The notes under the pieces are model-generated. The model made no database searches and was not told the DNA's origin. It saw only the letters and a list, made by a program, of their open reading frames with translations. The translations under genes and the position numbers were made by a program. DNA of 64,000 nt from Pseudomonas sp. (GTDB taxonomy: Bacteria; Pseudomonadota; Gammaproteobacteria; Pseudomonadales; Pseudomonadaceae). This document shows positions 17,721-26,580 of the stretch, piece after piece; the first letter of the stretch is position 1; each line of letters starts with the position of its first letter. The stretch covers positions 1-64,000 of the forward strand of contig NZ_JAUYGD010000069.1 of assembly GCF_030690725.1 (NCBI RefSeq), written 5' to 3'.

Positions 17721-17938
17721 GCTCTTGACTCTCCAAAGCTGTTAACCGGACGGGCTGCGCTAAATGCGACCAGGCCTAACCGGGAAAATTCATGGGTACA
17801 GTCGTTTCAGGGGCCGGCGCACTGCCATCAGCACTTACTCACCCGCCGCCTCGAACGACCGCCTGCAGCGTTTATCCAACCTGCAACAGGGTTATGGACG
17901 GCCAAGCCAGCAGCGTCGTCACATCAACCCTGCACACC

Positions 17939-18559
17939 TCAAACCGTCTTTACTGCCTGCATAAAAGCGCGAATCTTCTCGGCATCCTTGATGCCCTTGG
18001 CCTTTTCCACGCCACCGCTGACATCCACGGCATAGGGACGCACCTGCGCGATGGCCTGCGCAACGTTCTCAGCCGTCAGGCCGCCCGCCAGAATAATCGG
18101 CTTGCTCAAACCCTGTGGCACCAGCGACCAATCGAATGCTTCGCCCGTACCACCTGGAATACCTGGCACATAGGTGTCCAGCAATACGCCGCTGGCATTC
18201 CTGTACAGCGCCACCTGCGCGGCAATATCGTCACCTGGCTTGACCCGCAACGCCTTGATATAGGGACGGTGGTAGCCATCACAGCTTTCCGGGCTCTCAT
18301 CGCCATGGAACTGCAGCAGATCAAGCGGCACTGCGTCGAGAATTTCACCCAGCTCGCAGCGGCTGGCATCAACAAACAGGCCCACCGTGGTCACAAAGGG
18401 CGGCAAGGCAGCAATGATCGAGCGCGCCTGCTGCAGCGTGACCGCGCGCGGGCTCTTGGCATAAAACACCAGGCCAATGGCATCTGCACCCGCCTCGACA
18501 GCCGACAATGCATCCTCTATGCGGGTAATGCCACAAATCTTGCTGCGAACGGCTGACAA
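17939..18559 (-). CDS. trpF: Phosphoribosylanthranilate isomerase
   Basis: A 206-residue TIM-barrel enzyme that converts N-(5-phosphoribosyl)-anthranilate to CdRP in tryptophan synthesis. It opens with SKICGIT, whose Cys is the general base, and carries LQFHGDE, LDTYVPG and the C-terminal DVSGGVE phosphate-binding motif. As in other pseudomonads it is separate from trpC/trpD and sits between truA and accD. The gap to truA is 51 bases on the same strand. Confidence 0.95.
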   Translation of the reverse strand: MSAVRSKICGITRIEDALSAVEAGADAIGLVFYAKSPRAVTLQQARSIIAALPPFVTTVGLFVDASRCELGEILDAVPLDLLQFHGDESPESCDGYHRPYIKALRVKPGDDIAAQVALYRNASGVLLDTYVPGIPGGTGEAFDWSLVPQGLSKPIILAGGLTAENVAQAIAQVRPYAVDVSGGVEKAKGIKDAEKIRAFMQAVKTV

Positions 18560-18610
18560 CAGGATGACCTCGATAAATTCAGTGGAAGCCGGATGCTAGC
18601 AAATAGCCTT

Positions 18611-19477
18611 TCAGGCGTCAGCCGCCACATCCGGCAAGCCCGAAAGAAAGTGCGGGCCCAGGTAGCGCTTGGGCAAGTCGAACTCCTCGGGGTAATCAAC
18701 CTGCACCAGGTACAAGCCATAGGGATGCGCGGTCACTCCGCCGGTACGACGCACGCGGGTTTCCAGCACTTCCTGCGCCCACTCAACCGGCCGCTCACCC
18801 GTACCAATGGTCATCAGCACCCCGGCGATATTGCGCACCATATGATGCAGAAACGCATTGGCGCGGATATCCAGCACGATAAACCGCCCGTACTGCAGTA
18901 ACTCCAGATGGTGCACGGTCTTGATCGGCGACTTGGCCTGACACTGGCGCGCGCGGAAGGCACTGAAATCATGGGTACCGATAAATGCGCGGGACGCCTG
19001 ACGCATACGCTCGACATCCAGCGGCCGATGATTCCAGGTGACTTCTTCGGCCATATGCGCCGGACGAATCTGGTCGTTATAGATCACATAACGGTAGCGC
19101 CGCGCCTGGGCGCAAAAACGCGCATCAAAGTGCGCCGGCATCGACTTGGCCCAGGTCACGCTGATATCACCGGGCAGGTTCATGTTCGCACCCATGACCC
19201 AGGCATGCATGGAGCGCTCGACCGGCGTATTGAAATGCACCACCTGGGCACTGGCATGCACCAGCGCATCGGTGCGCCCGGCGCAGCTTAGAGTTACCGG
19301 AACACCGCCAGCGACTTTCGCCAGGGCTTTTTCCAGCGACTCCTGAATTGAAGGCACACCGGCGCGCTGGCGCTGAAAGCCGCGATAGCGCGAGCCTTTG
19401 TACTCGACACCCAGGGCTATCTTGAAAACGCCAACGGCAGCCGAATCGGCTGCCGTTGTAGTAAGACCATCAGACAT
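18611..19477 (-). CDS. truA: tRNA pseudouridine(38-40) synthase TruA
   Basis: A 288-residue enzyme that makes pseudouridine at positions 38-40 of tRNA anticodon arms. The catalytic Asp is in CAGRTDALVHAS (about residues 65-76); many TruA proteins have Gly after the Ala where this one has Leu. YRYVIYN and the C-terminal FLHHMVRNIAG motif are also intact. It starts 3 bases after the fimV stop codon, so it probably shares its transcript. The first 18 residues are not conserved-looking and the start could be slightly later. Confidence 0.94.
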   Translation of the reverse strand: MSDGLTTTAADSAAVGVFKIALGVEYKGSRYRGFQRQRAGVPSIQESLEKALAKVAGGVPVTLSCAGRTDALVHASAQVVHFNTPVERSMHAWVMGANMNLPGDISVTWAKSMPAHFDARFCAQARRYRYVIYNDQIRPAHMAEEVTWNHRPLDVERMRQASRAFIGTHDFSAFRARQCQAKSPIKTVHHLELLQYGRFIVLDIRANAFLHHMVRNIAGVLMTIGTGERPVEWAQEVLETRVRRTGGVTAHPYGLYLVQVDYPEEFDLPKRYLGPHFLSGLPDVAADA

Positions 19478-19480
19478 GTA

Positions 19481-22312
19481 TCAGACCAATTTAGCGATCA
19501 GCTCACGCGCTTCATTTTGCTGACCTTCGTTACCTTCGGTGATGACTTCATCGAGGATATCGCGAGCACCTTCGGTATCACCCATGTCGATGTAGGCGCG
19601 AGCCAGGTCGAGCTTGGTTGCCGTCTCGTCGGTACCCGAGAGGAAGTCGAAGTCATCGTCATTATCCATGCTGGACGAAGCGGCGCTTGCCGACACGTCC
19701 AGATCCGCAGGCTGATCCAGGTCATCAGACAGCAGGTCCAGCTCAGCGCTGACTTCATCCAGCTGAGCAGCGAAGCTGTCGCTGGATGGCTGCGCAGGTG
19801 CTTCATCATTCAGCGACAGATCGAAATCAGCCGACAGATCGAAATCACCGCCCGCTTGCTCACTCGGCAGATCAAAACCTGGCTCCGCCACAACCGGCGC
19901 TGCACTTGGCTCATCATCCAGACTCAGCAGGAAATCATCTTCAGCGGCTGCCGCAGGCTTGGCTGGAGTATCCAGATCTAGGCTGAAGTCAGCCAGATCA
20001 CCACTCAGGTCGAGACCGCTATCGCCGCTATCAGCCAGGCTCAGGTCAAAACCCAGGTCATCGTCTTTGTTATCGGCTTGCTCAACTGGCGAGCTGAAGT
20101 CCAGGTCGTCATCCAGTGACAAGCTATCCAGATCATCCAGCGAAGCGTTGTTACCAGCAGCTTGCAGATCACGATCCAGCTCGGACTCAAGGTCATCCAG
20201 GCTCAGATCGAATGCATCATCCTGATCGCCAGTGGCGGCTTTCGGGCTCGGCTCGTCCAGGGCCAGATCGTCCAGGCTGAAGCTGTCCAGATTCTCTTCA
20301 GCAGCAGCCGCGGCAGCAAAGCCCGCACCGGCCGCAACGGCCATGGCTGGGTAACGGGCCTTAATCTGATCAAGCTCGGCAGCACTGCCACCAATTTCAC
20401 GCAGTTCGTTGTCCTGGCGGGCGAAACCATTGCGATCGCCCATCTCGGCATAGACTTCCATCAATTTCAGACGCAGATCACTGCGCTGCGGCTCATCATT
20501 GATGGCGCCTTGCAGCAGTTCAGCAGCCTGAGGGAAGCGACCATAGGCGATGTAGATATCCGCCTCGCCCAACGCATCACCGGTTTGCGCAGTCACGCGC
20601 TCTTCGCTCGGCAGATCCGCTTGTTGACCATCCAGATCGTCCGCCATACCGGCAAAGCTGTCATCCGGCAGATCCAGGCCAGCGCCCAAATCAGACGAAC
20701 CGTCATCTGCGGCCAGGCTTTCCTGCAATTCGGCTTCTTTCAGCGCATTGCGGCGCGACAGCATCATCAGCGCAACCAGCAATATCAGCAGCGCACCGCC
20801 ACCAGCGGCGCCCAGCAACATCGGGTTGGCCAGCAGGTCATCGATAGTGCTGCTTTCAGCTTGCGGCTCGGCCACTACCGGTGCTTCGACAACCGGAGCA
20901 ACGGGCGTTACCGGAGCTGGCTCGGGAGCAGCAATCGGAGCCGGCTCAGGCGCCGCTACTGGCGCAACAGCTTCTGGTTGGGCGGCAGGCTCTTCGCTGT
21001 AATTAAAATCCGTCTCGCCAGTTGCTGCAGGCACTACAGGAGTCGCTGCAGCTGGATCTTGTGGCGCGGCTTCAGGGGCCGGCTCAACTGGAGCAGCCGG
21101 GGTTTCCGCTACAGGGGTTGCTGGGACGGCAGGAGCAACGGCTGGCGCCTGACCTTGCGCAGCAAGATCAGCCTGCAGTTTGGCCATCTGGTCGTCTTTC
21201 AACTGGATCAGGCGCTGCAGTTTGTCGAGCTGGCTCTGCAGATCTGTCATGCGGCCTTTCAGTTCATCGTTTTCACGACGGCTGGAGTCCAGGCTTTCCT
21301 GGGTCACGGCCAACTTGTCAGTCAGTGCCTTGCTGTCAGCTGCGCCCTTGTCGCTGCCGGCGGTAGCTTTACCGCTATCAGCAGCAACCAGTTTCAAGCT
21401 ATCGCCGGTTTCAACCTTGGCTGGAGTCGCGGCGGCGCTGGTGCGTTTGGTGGCATCCAGTTGACGGGCGCTGGCGGCGACACTGCGCCCTTCACGCCAG
21501 GCGGTATTCTGTTCGGTAACCTGAGCCAGGGCTTCGCCCTGAGCACGGCTCTTGACCTGCTGTTCATCCGGCAGGCGCAGTACCTGACCACTTTTCAGGC
21601 GGTTGATATTGCCGCCGATAAAGGCGTCGGGGTTCAGATCCTGAATCGCCAGCATGGCCTGATGCACGCTGCCGCCGGCACGCGCACGCTGGGCAATTTC
21701 CCAGAGGGTGTCGTTGGCGGTGGTTTTGTATTCATTGCCTTGCAGCGGTTTGGCTGCTGGCGCAGAAGGTGCTGCCGGAGCCACAGGCGCTGCTGGTTGA
21801 GCTGCAGCAGTTACTGGACGCGGCGCAGGGGCTGGCGCTTGCACACGTGGAGCAGGCGCTGGTGCAGCTACAGGCATCTGCGCGGCTGCAGGAATAACGC
21901 TTTGCGGGGTATACAGCGGCGGATCAAGCAACAGGGTGTATTCACGCAGCAAACGGCCATTCGGCCAGAGCACTTCAACCAGGAAGTTCAGGTAAGGCTC
22001 ACGCATGGGTTTGCTGGAGGTCACCCGAATGACGCTTTTGCCATTGGGCTTGAGCACCGGTGTGAATTTCAGGTCAGTCAGGAAGAACTGACGATCAACG
22101 CCGGCTTTATTGAATGCTTCCGGGGACGCCAAGGTCGGTATAACTTCATTGGAAGCCAGGTCACGCACCTCCAGCAACTCAATCTCAGCCACTAGCGGCT
22201 GATTGAGCGCCGATTGCAGGGTCACTTCACCCAGCCCCAGCGCGTGCGCCATACCGGATGACAGCGCCGAAGCAGCTGCGATTGCCAGCACCAGTTTGCG
22301 AACCCGAACCAT
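19481..22312 (-). CDS. fimV: Polar hub / pilus assembly protein FimV
   Basis: A 943-residue inner-membrane protein that in Pseudomonas organises the cell pole, type IV pilus assembly and cAMP signalling. A signal peptide (about residues 1-24, SSGMAHALG) leads into the conserved FimV N-terminal domain. Then come a LysM peptidoglycan-binding domain (about 195-255), a Pro/Ala-rich stretch, a coiled coil (about 350-390), a membrane helix (about 500-522, GGGALLILLVALMMLSRR), and a long acidic cytoplasmic part with repeated DDLD/SLDDL segments. It ends in the FimV C-terminal TPR-like domain (TKLDLARAYIDMGD). ATG 22312 has AAGGGAT upstream. Confidence 0.94.
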   Translation of the reverse strand: MVRVRKLVLAIAAASALSSGMAHALGLGEVTLQSALNQPLVAEIELLEVRDLASNEVIPTLASPEAFNKAGVDRQFFLTDLKFTPVLKPNGKSVIRVTSSKPMREPYLNFLVEVLWPNGRLLREYTLLLDPPLYTPQSVIPAAAQMPVAAPAPAPRVQAPAPAPRPVTAAAQPAAPVAPAAPSAPAAKPLQGNEYKTTANDTLWEIAQRARAGGSVHQAMLAIQDLNPDAFIGGNINRLKSGQVLRLPDEQQVKSRAQGEALAQVTEQNTAWREGRSVAASARQLDATKRTSAAATPAKVETGDSLKLVAADSGKATAGSDKGAADSKALTDKLAVTQESLDSSRRENDELKGRMTDLQSQLDKLQRLIQLKDDQMAKLQADLAAQGQAPAVAPAVPATPVAETPAAPVEPAPEAAPQDPAAATPVVPAATGETDFNYSEEPAAQPEAVAPVAAPEPAPIAAPEPAPVTPVAPVVEAPVVAEPQAESSTIDDLLANPMLLGAAGGGALLILLVALMMLSRRNALKEAELQESLAADDGSSDLGAGLDLPDDSFAGMADDLDGQQADLPSEERVTAQTGDALGEADIYIAYGRFPQAAELLQGAINDEPQRSDLRLKLMEVYAEMGDRNGFARQDNELREIGGSAAELDQIKARYPAMAVAAGAGFAAAAAAEENLDSFSLDDLALDEPSPKAATGDQDDAFDLSLDDLESELDRDLQAAGNNASLDDLDSLSLDDDLDFSSPVEQADNKDDDLGFDLSLADSGDSGLDLSGDLADFSLDLDTPAKPAAAAEDDFLLSLDDEPSAAPVVAEPGFDLPSEQAGGDFDLSADFDLSLNDEAPAQPSSDSFAAQLDEVSAELDLLSDDLDQPADLDVSASAASSSMDNDDDFDFLSGTDETATKLDLARAYIDMGDTEGARDILDEVITEGNEGQQNEARELIAKLV

Positions 22313-22466
22313 AGCGTTATCCCTTGTTTTATCTTTTTTTCTCGACCAGCGAGAGGATGTTGAAAATTGCTGCCTGCCACACCCGAAGGCGCGACCCCAA
22401 TCAGCAATCAACTCAGCCAGTATTGCCAAGCTCGAAAGATTCTTCAAATTTCTAGGTAAGTATCTT

Positions 22467-23477
22467 TTACAGATAGTGTTTTATCAACAACTCGGCCAAT
22501 TGCACAGCATTTAGCGCCGCGCCTTTTCTCACGTTATCAGACGCAATCCACAAATTGAGTTCGGCTGGATCACTCAAACCAGCGCGCACTCGGCCAACAT
22601 AGACCACATCCTGGCCGACGGCGTCGCCGACTGCGGTTGGATAATCATCCAATTCCACCAATTCCAGAGCCGGTGCGGCGTCCAGAGCGGTGTACACCTG
22701 CGTTAGGTCAATGGCCGACTCGGTCTGCAGTGAAACGCTCAGACTGTCGCCAAAGAACACCGGCACCTGAATACAGCTCACCGCAACCTGCAACTCAGGC
22801 AATCCCAGCAACTCTTTGAGCTCGTCAGCAATCTGCCGCTCCAACGCAGCGTGCCCTGCACTATCGGTCTGCTCGACCTGAGCCAGCAGATTGAAGGCCA
22901 TTTGCCGGTCAAACAGCTGCGGCTCGAACGCCCGACCATTGAGCAGCTCGGCGGTTTGCCGCGCCAGCTCGGAGACGCCTTCACGCCCGCGACTGGATAC
23001 GGCCAGACAGGCCGTCACAGTCACCCGACGAATGCTGACTTGCTCAGGCAACGCCGCCAGTACTGCAGCCAGCGCAATACCCGGAGCACTTGGGCTGGTC
23101 AGCAGATAGGGCGCAGCCATGCTTGCCAGCACAGCAGGATTGACCTCGGGGATCACCCGTGGCGCCTGCGCGGCAGGCAAACCGCTGGCCAGATCAATTA
23201 CCGCGCAGCCCGCCGCAGCGGCCTGGGCCGCGTACTTTTGCGTCACCTTGCTACCGGCAGCCAAGAACACCAGTCGCACACTGGCAAAGTCGAAGGTTTC
23301 CAGATCACGTACGCGCAGGTTCTTGCCCTTGTAGGACAAAGAGCGCCCGGCCGACTCACCGCTGGCCACCAGATGCAGATTTGCCACCGGGAACTCGCGC
23401 TCCTCCAGCAGCTGCACCAGGGTTTCGCCAACGCTGCCGGTGGCGCCAATGACGGCAATATCGAAGGTACGGGTCAT
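22467..23477 (-). CDS. Aspartate-semialdehyde dehydrogenase paralogue without catalytic residues (Usg-like)
   Basis: A 336-residue protein with the NAD(P)-binding start IAVIGATGSVG and the overall Asd fold, but apparently no activity. Where true Asd enzymes have NC (catalytic Cys; GGNCTV in the neighbouring gene), this has LLTSPSAPGI. Where the family has a GH pair carrying the active His, it has VFFGDSL. It therefore resembles the Usg pseudoenzymes found in enterics and beside asd in pseudomonads. It lies directly downstream of asd and upstream of fimV on the same strand. The start at 23477 (MTRTFDIAVIG) is chosen by the conserved N-terminus; the longer frame adds 31 unconserved residues. 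Function unknown. Confidence 0.85.
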   Translation of the reverse strand: MTRTFDIAVIGATGSVGETLVQLLEEREFPVANLHLVASGESAGRSLSYKGKNLRVRDLETFDFASVRLVFLAAGSKVTQKYAAQAAAAGCAVIDLASGLPAAQAPRVIPEVNPAVLASMAAPYLLTSPSAPGIALAAVLAALPEQVSIRRVTVTACLAVSSRGREGVSELARQTAELLNGRAFEPQLFDRQMAFNLLAQVEQTDSAGHAALERQIADELKELLGLPELQVAVSCIQVPVFFGDSLSVSLQTESAIDLTQVYTALDAAPALELVELDDYPTAVGDAVGQDVVYVGRVRAGLSDPAELNLWIASDNVRKGAALNAVQLAELLIKHYL

Positions 23478-23621
23478 GACAAGGCTCGAAGAAATAAGCC
23501 CAGCACTGTATAGCCGCACCGGCCAAATGCAAAGGAGCGGACTGCTGAGCGCTCGATTTGACTCGAACACCCAGCAGCCCGCCCCTCTTAGACAGCCTGT
23601 TTGCGTATCAGCGCAACGCGA

Positions 23622-24734
23622 TCAACGCTCCAGCAGGATGCGCAGCATACGCCGCAGCGGTTCGGCCGCACCCCACAGCAGCTGATCGCCGACGGTGAAC
23701 GCACCGAGGTACTGCGAACCCATATTGAGCTTGCGCAGACGACCGACCGGCACGCTCAGGGTTCCCGTTACAGCAGTCGGGCCCAGATCGCGAATACTCG
23801 CTTCACGCTGGTTTGGCACCAGCTTGACCCAAGGGTTGTGCTGGCTGATCAGGCCTTCGATGTCCGACAGCGGCACATCCTTGTTTAGTTTGATGGTCAG
23901 TGCCTGACTGTGGCAGCGCATGGCGCCGATGCGCACGCACAGGCCATCGACCGGGATCGGGTTCTTGAAACGACCGAGGATCTTGTTGGTTTCCGCCTGG
24001 CCCTTCCATTCTTCACGGCTCTGCCCGTTCGGCAGTTCCTTGTCGATATAGGGGATCAGGCTACCGGCCAGCGGCACGCCGAAGTTGTCGACCGGGAACG
24101 ACTCGCCGCGCATGGCTTCGGCCACTTTACGGTCGATATCGAGGATGGCGCTGGCGGGATCAGCCAGCTCATCGGCCACCGAGGCATTGATCGCGCCCAT
24201 CTGCTTGATCAGCTCGCGCATATTCTGCGCACCGGCACCGCTGGCCGCCTGATAAGTCATGGCGCTCATCCACTCGACCAGACCGGCTTCGTACAGACCG
24301 CCCAGCGCCATCAGCATCAGGCTGACGGTGCAGTTACCACCGATGTAGTTCTTGGTGCCGGCATCCAGTTGCTGATCAATCACCTTGCGGTTGACCGGAT
24401 CAAGCACGATAACCGAGCTGTCATCCATGCGCAGCGACGAGGCGGCATCGATCCAGTAACCCTGCCAGCCGGCTTCACGCAGCTTGGGGAAGACTTCACT
24501 GGTGTAGTCGCCACCCTGACAGGTGAGAATCACGTCCAGACTTTTCAGCTCGTCAATGCTATAGGCGTCCTTTAAGGGCGCCGTTTCCTTGCCAATAGCG
24601 GGGCCTTGGCCGCCGACATTGGAGGTGGTGAAGAACACGGGCTCGATTAAATCGAAATCCTGCTCTTCCAGCATGCGTTGCATCAGCACGGAACCCACCA
24701 TGCCGCGCCAACCGATCAGACCTACACGTTTCAT
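23622..24734 (-). CDS. asd: Aspartate-semialdehyde dehydrogenase
   Basis: A 370-residue enzyme that reduces aspartyl phosphate to aspartate semialdehyde, the branch point to lysine/diaminopimelate, threonine and methionine. NADP motif GLIGWRGMVGS at the N-terminus; catalytic Cys in YIGGNCTVSLM (about residues 130-140); YQAASGAGAQNM and the active-site His region IGAMRCHSQAL are intact. The ATG at 24734 (MKRVGLIG) is preferred over the in-frame GTG two codons earlier. It follows leuB by 54 bases; a short CCGGAG/CTCCGG hairpin lies in between (24762-24775). Confidence 0.96.
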   Translation of the reverse strand: MKRVGLIGWRGMVGSVLMQRMLEEQDFDLIEPVFFTTSNVGGQGPAIGKETAPLKDAYSIDELKSLDVILTCQGGDYTSEVFPKLREAGWQGYWIDAASSLRMDDSSVIVLDPVNRKVIDQQLDAGTKNYIGGNCTVSLMLMALGGLYEAGLVEWMSAMTYQAASGAGAQNMRELIKQMGAINASVADELADPASAILDIDRKVAEAMRGESFPVDNFGVPLAGSLIPYIDKELPNGQSREEWKGQAETNKILGRFKNPIPVDGLCVRIGAMRCHSQALTIKLNKDVPLSDIEGLISQHNPWVKLVPNQREASIRDLGPTAVTGTLSVPVGRLRKLNMGSQYLGAFTVGDQLLWGAAEPLRRMLRILLER

Positions 24735-24788
24735 AACCACTACACCTATATAAGCTGACCACCGGAGACCTCCGGCGGGCCAGGAAGA

Positions 24789-25871
24789 TTACAGACTGCG
24801 CAACGCTTCGACCACTGCATCGCCCATCGCGGCCGTACCGACCTTGGTCGTACCGGCGCTGTGGATATCACCGGTACGCAGGCCTTGATCCAGCACCTTG
24901 CTCACGGCCAGTTCGATGGCATCGGCCGCAGCCGTCTGATTGAAGCTGTAACGCAGCATCATCGACACCGAGAGGATGGTCGCCAGCGGGTTGGCAATGC
25001 CCTGCCCGGCGATATCCGGCGCGCTACCGTGGCATGGCTCGTACATGCCCTTGTTGTTGGCGTCCAGGGAGGCCGAAGGCAGCATGCCGATGGAACCGGT
25101 GAGCATGGAGGCCTCATCGGAGAGAATGTCGCCAAACATATTGTCGGTGACCATCACATCAAACTGCTTAGGCGCCCGCACCAGCTGCATGGCAGCGTTG
25201 TCGACATACATATGGCTCAGTTCGACGTCCGGGTAGTCCTTGGCCACCTCCTCGACCACTGCACGCCACAGCTGGCTGGAGGCCAGCACGTTGGCCTTGT
25301 CCACCGAGCACAGCTTCTTGCCACGCACTCGGGCCATGTCGAAGCCGACACGGGCGATACGGCGGATCTCGCTCTCGCTGTACGGCAGGGTGTCGTAGGC
25401 CATGCGCTCGCCGTTTTCCAGCACTTTGCTTTCGCGCGGCTGGCCGAAATAGATGCCACCAGTCAGCTCACGCACGATCAGGATGTCCAGACCGGCAACG
25501 ATTTCGCGCTTGAGGCTGGATGCATCGGCCAGTTGCGGATAGAGAATCGCCGGGCGCAGGTTGCCGAACAGCCCCAGCTGCGAGCGAATCTTCAGCAGGC
25601 CGCGCTCTGGACGGATCGCCGGGTCAATGGCGTCCCACTTCGGGCCGCCTACGGCGCCGAGGAGAATGGCATCGGCGGCCTTGGCGCGGGCCAGGGTTTC
25701 GTCAGCCAGCGGCACGCCGTAACGGTCGATGGCAGCACCACCGAGGTCATCGAAACTCAGTTCGAAACCCAGGTTGTACTTATCGTTGGCAAGGTTCAGC
25801 ACCTTGACCGCTTCGGCCATGATTTCCGGGCCGATACCGTCGCCGGGGAGAATCAGAATCTGCTTGGACAT
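24789..25871 (-). CDS. leuB: 3-isopropylmalate dehydrogenase
   Basis: A 360-residue NAD-dependent dehydrogenase that oxidises 3-isopropylmalate to the precursor of leucine. GDGIGPE near the N-terminus, the VRELTGGIYFGQPR loop and the metal-binding DNMFGDILSDEASML segment are visible. It lies 51 bases after leuD in a leftward leuC-leuD-leuB-asd order. In P. aeruginosa I recall an additional gene between leuD and leuB; here there is none. Confidence 0.96.
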   Translation of the reverse strand: MSKQILILPGDGIGPEIMAEAVKVLNLANDKYNLGFELSFDDLGGAAIDRYGVPLADETLARAKAADAILLGAVGGPKWDAIDPAIRPERGLLKIRSQLGLFGNLRPAILYPQLADASSLKREIVAGLDILIVRELTGGIYFGQPRESKVLENGERMAYDTLPYSESEIRRIARVGFDMARVRGKKLCSVDKANVLASSQLWRAVVEEVAKDYPDVELSHMYVDNAAMQLVRAPKQFDVMVTDNMFGDILSDEASMLTGSIGMLPSASLDANNKGMYEPCHGSAPDIAGQGIANPLATILSVSMMLRYSFNQTAAADAIELAVSKVLDQGLRTGDIHSAGTTKVGTAAMGDAVVEALRSL

Positions 25872-25922
25872 GCTTTTCTCAACTCATTAAATCGGCGAGT
25901 GATGGATGCACTCGCCCGCTGA

Positions 25923-26570
25923 TTACTTGATTGCACCGAACAGCCAGGGGCTGCGCTGCTGATAGGTGGTTTCAAAGGTTTTGATCGCGTCACTGTCCTG
26001 CAGGGTCAGGCCGATATCGTCCAGGCCATTGAGCAGGCAATGCTTGCGGAAGGCATCGACCTCGAAGCTGTACTGCACGCCATCCGGACGGGTCACGGTT
26101 TGCGCGGCCAGGTCGACAGTCAGCTGATAGCCAACCGTAGCTTCGGCCTGCTGGAAAAGCGCATCGACCTCGTCTTCCTTGAGGATGATCGGCAGCAGGC
26201 CGTTCTTGAAGCTGTTGTTGAAGAAGATATCGGCAAAGCTCGGCGCGATGATCGTGCGGAAACCGTATTCCTCAAGCGCCCAAGGCGCGTGCTCACGGGA
26301 TGAGCCGCAACCGAAGTTCTCTCGCGCCAGCAGCACGCTGGCACCCTGGTAACGCGCGAAGTTCAGCACGAACTCCTGATTCACCGGGCGCTTGGAGTTG
26401 TCCTGATTGGGCTGACCGACATCGTGGTAACGCCACTCATCGAACAGGTTCGGGCCGAAACCGCTGCGCTTGATCGACTTCAAGAACTGCTTGGGGATGA
26501 TCTGGTCGGTGTCGACGTTGGCACGATCCAATGGAGCGACCAGGCCGGTGTGTTGGGTAAAAGCTTTCAT
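25923..26570 (-). CDS. leuD: 3-isopropylmalate dehydratase small subunit
   Basis: A 215-residue swivelling-domain subunit that pairs with LeuC to isomerise 2- to 3-isopropylmalate. NVDTDQIIPKQFLK and the GSSREHAPWAL active-site loop are present. Two tandem ATG codons occur at the start; the second (26570) is better spaced from GGAG and gives the usual MKAFTQHTG start. It begins 10 bases after the leuC stop, so the subunits are probably made in equal amounts. Confidence 0.96.
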   Translation of the reverse strand: MKAFTQHTGLVAPLDRANVDTDQIIPKQFLKSIKRSGFGPNLFDEWRYHDVGQPNQDNSKRPVNQEFVLNFARYQGASVLLARENFGCGSSREHAPWALEEYGFRTIIAPSFADIFFNNSFKNGLLPIILKEDEVDALFQQAEATVGYQLTVDLAAQTVTRPDGVQYSFEVDAFRKHCLLNGLDDIGLTLQDSDAIKTFETTYQQRSPWLFGAIK

Positions 26571-26580
26571 CATCAGCTCC

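Noticed and set aside
18611..19477. Leu in place of Gly after the catalytic Asp-Ala of TruA
   Set aside because: Possibly normal for the lineage; all other motifs are intact, so I do not treat it as a defect.
20162..22195. 677-codon open frame antisense to fimV
   Set aside because: FimV has signal peptide, LysM and C-terminal motifs; the antisense product is low-complexity and unsupported.
24762..24775. CCGGAG/CTCCGG hairpin between leuB and asd
   Set aside because: The loop is only 2-4 bases, there is no T run and the genes are likely co-transcribed; too weak to call a terminator.
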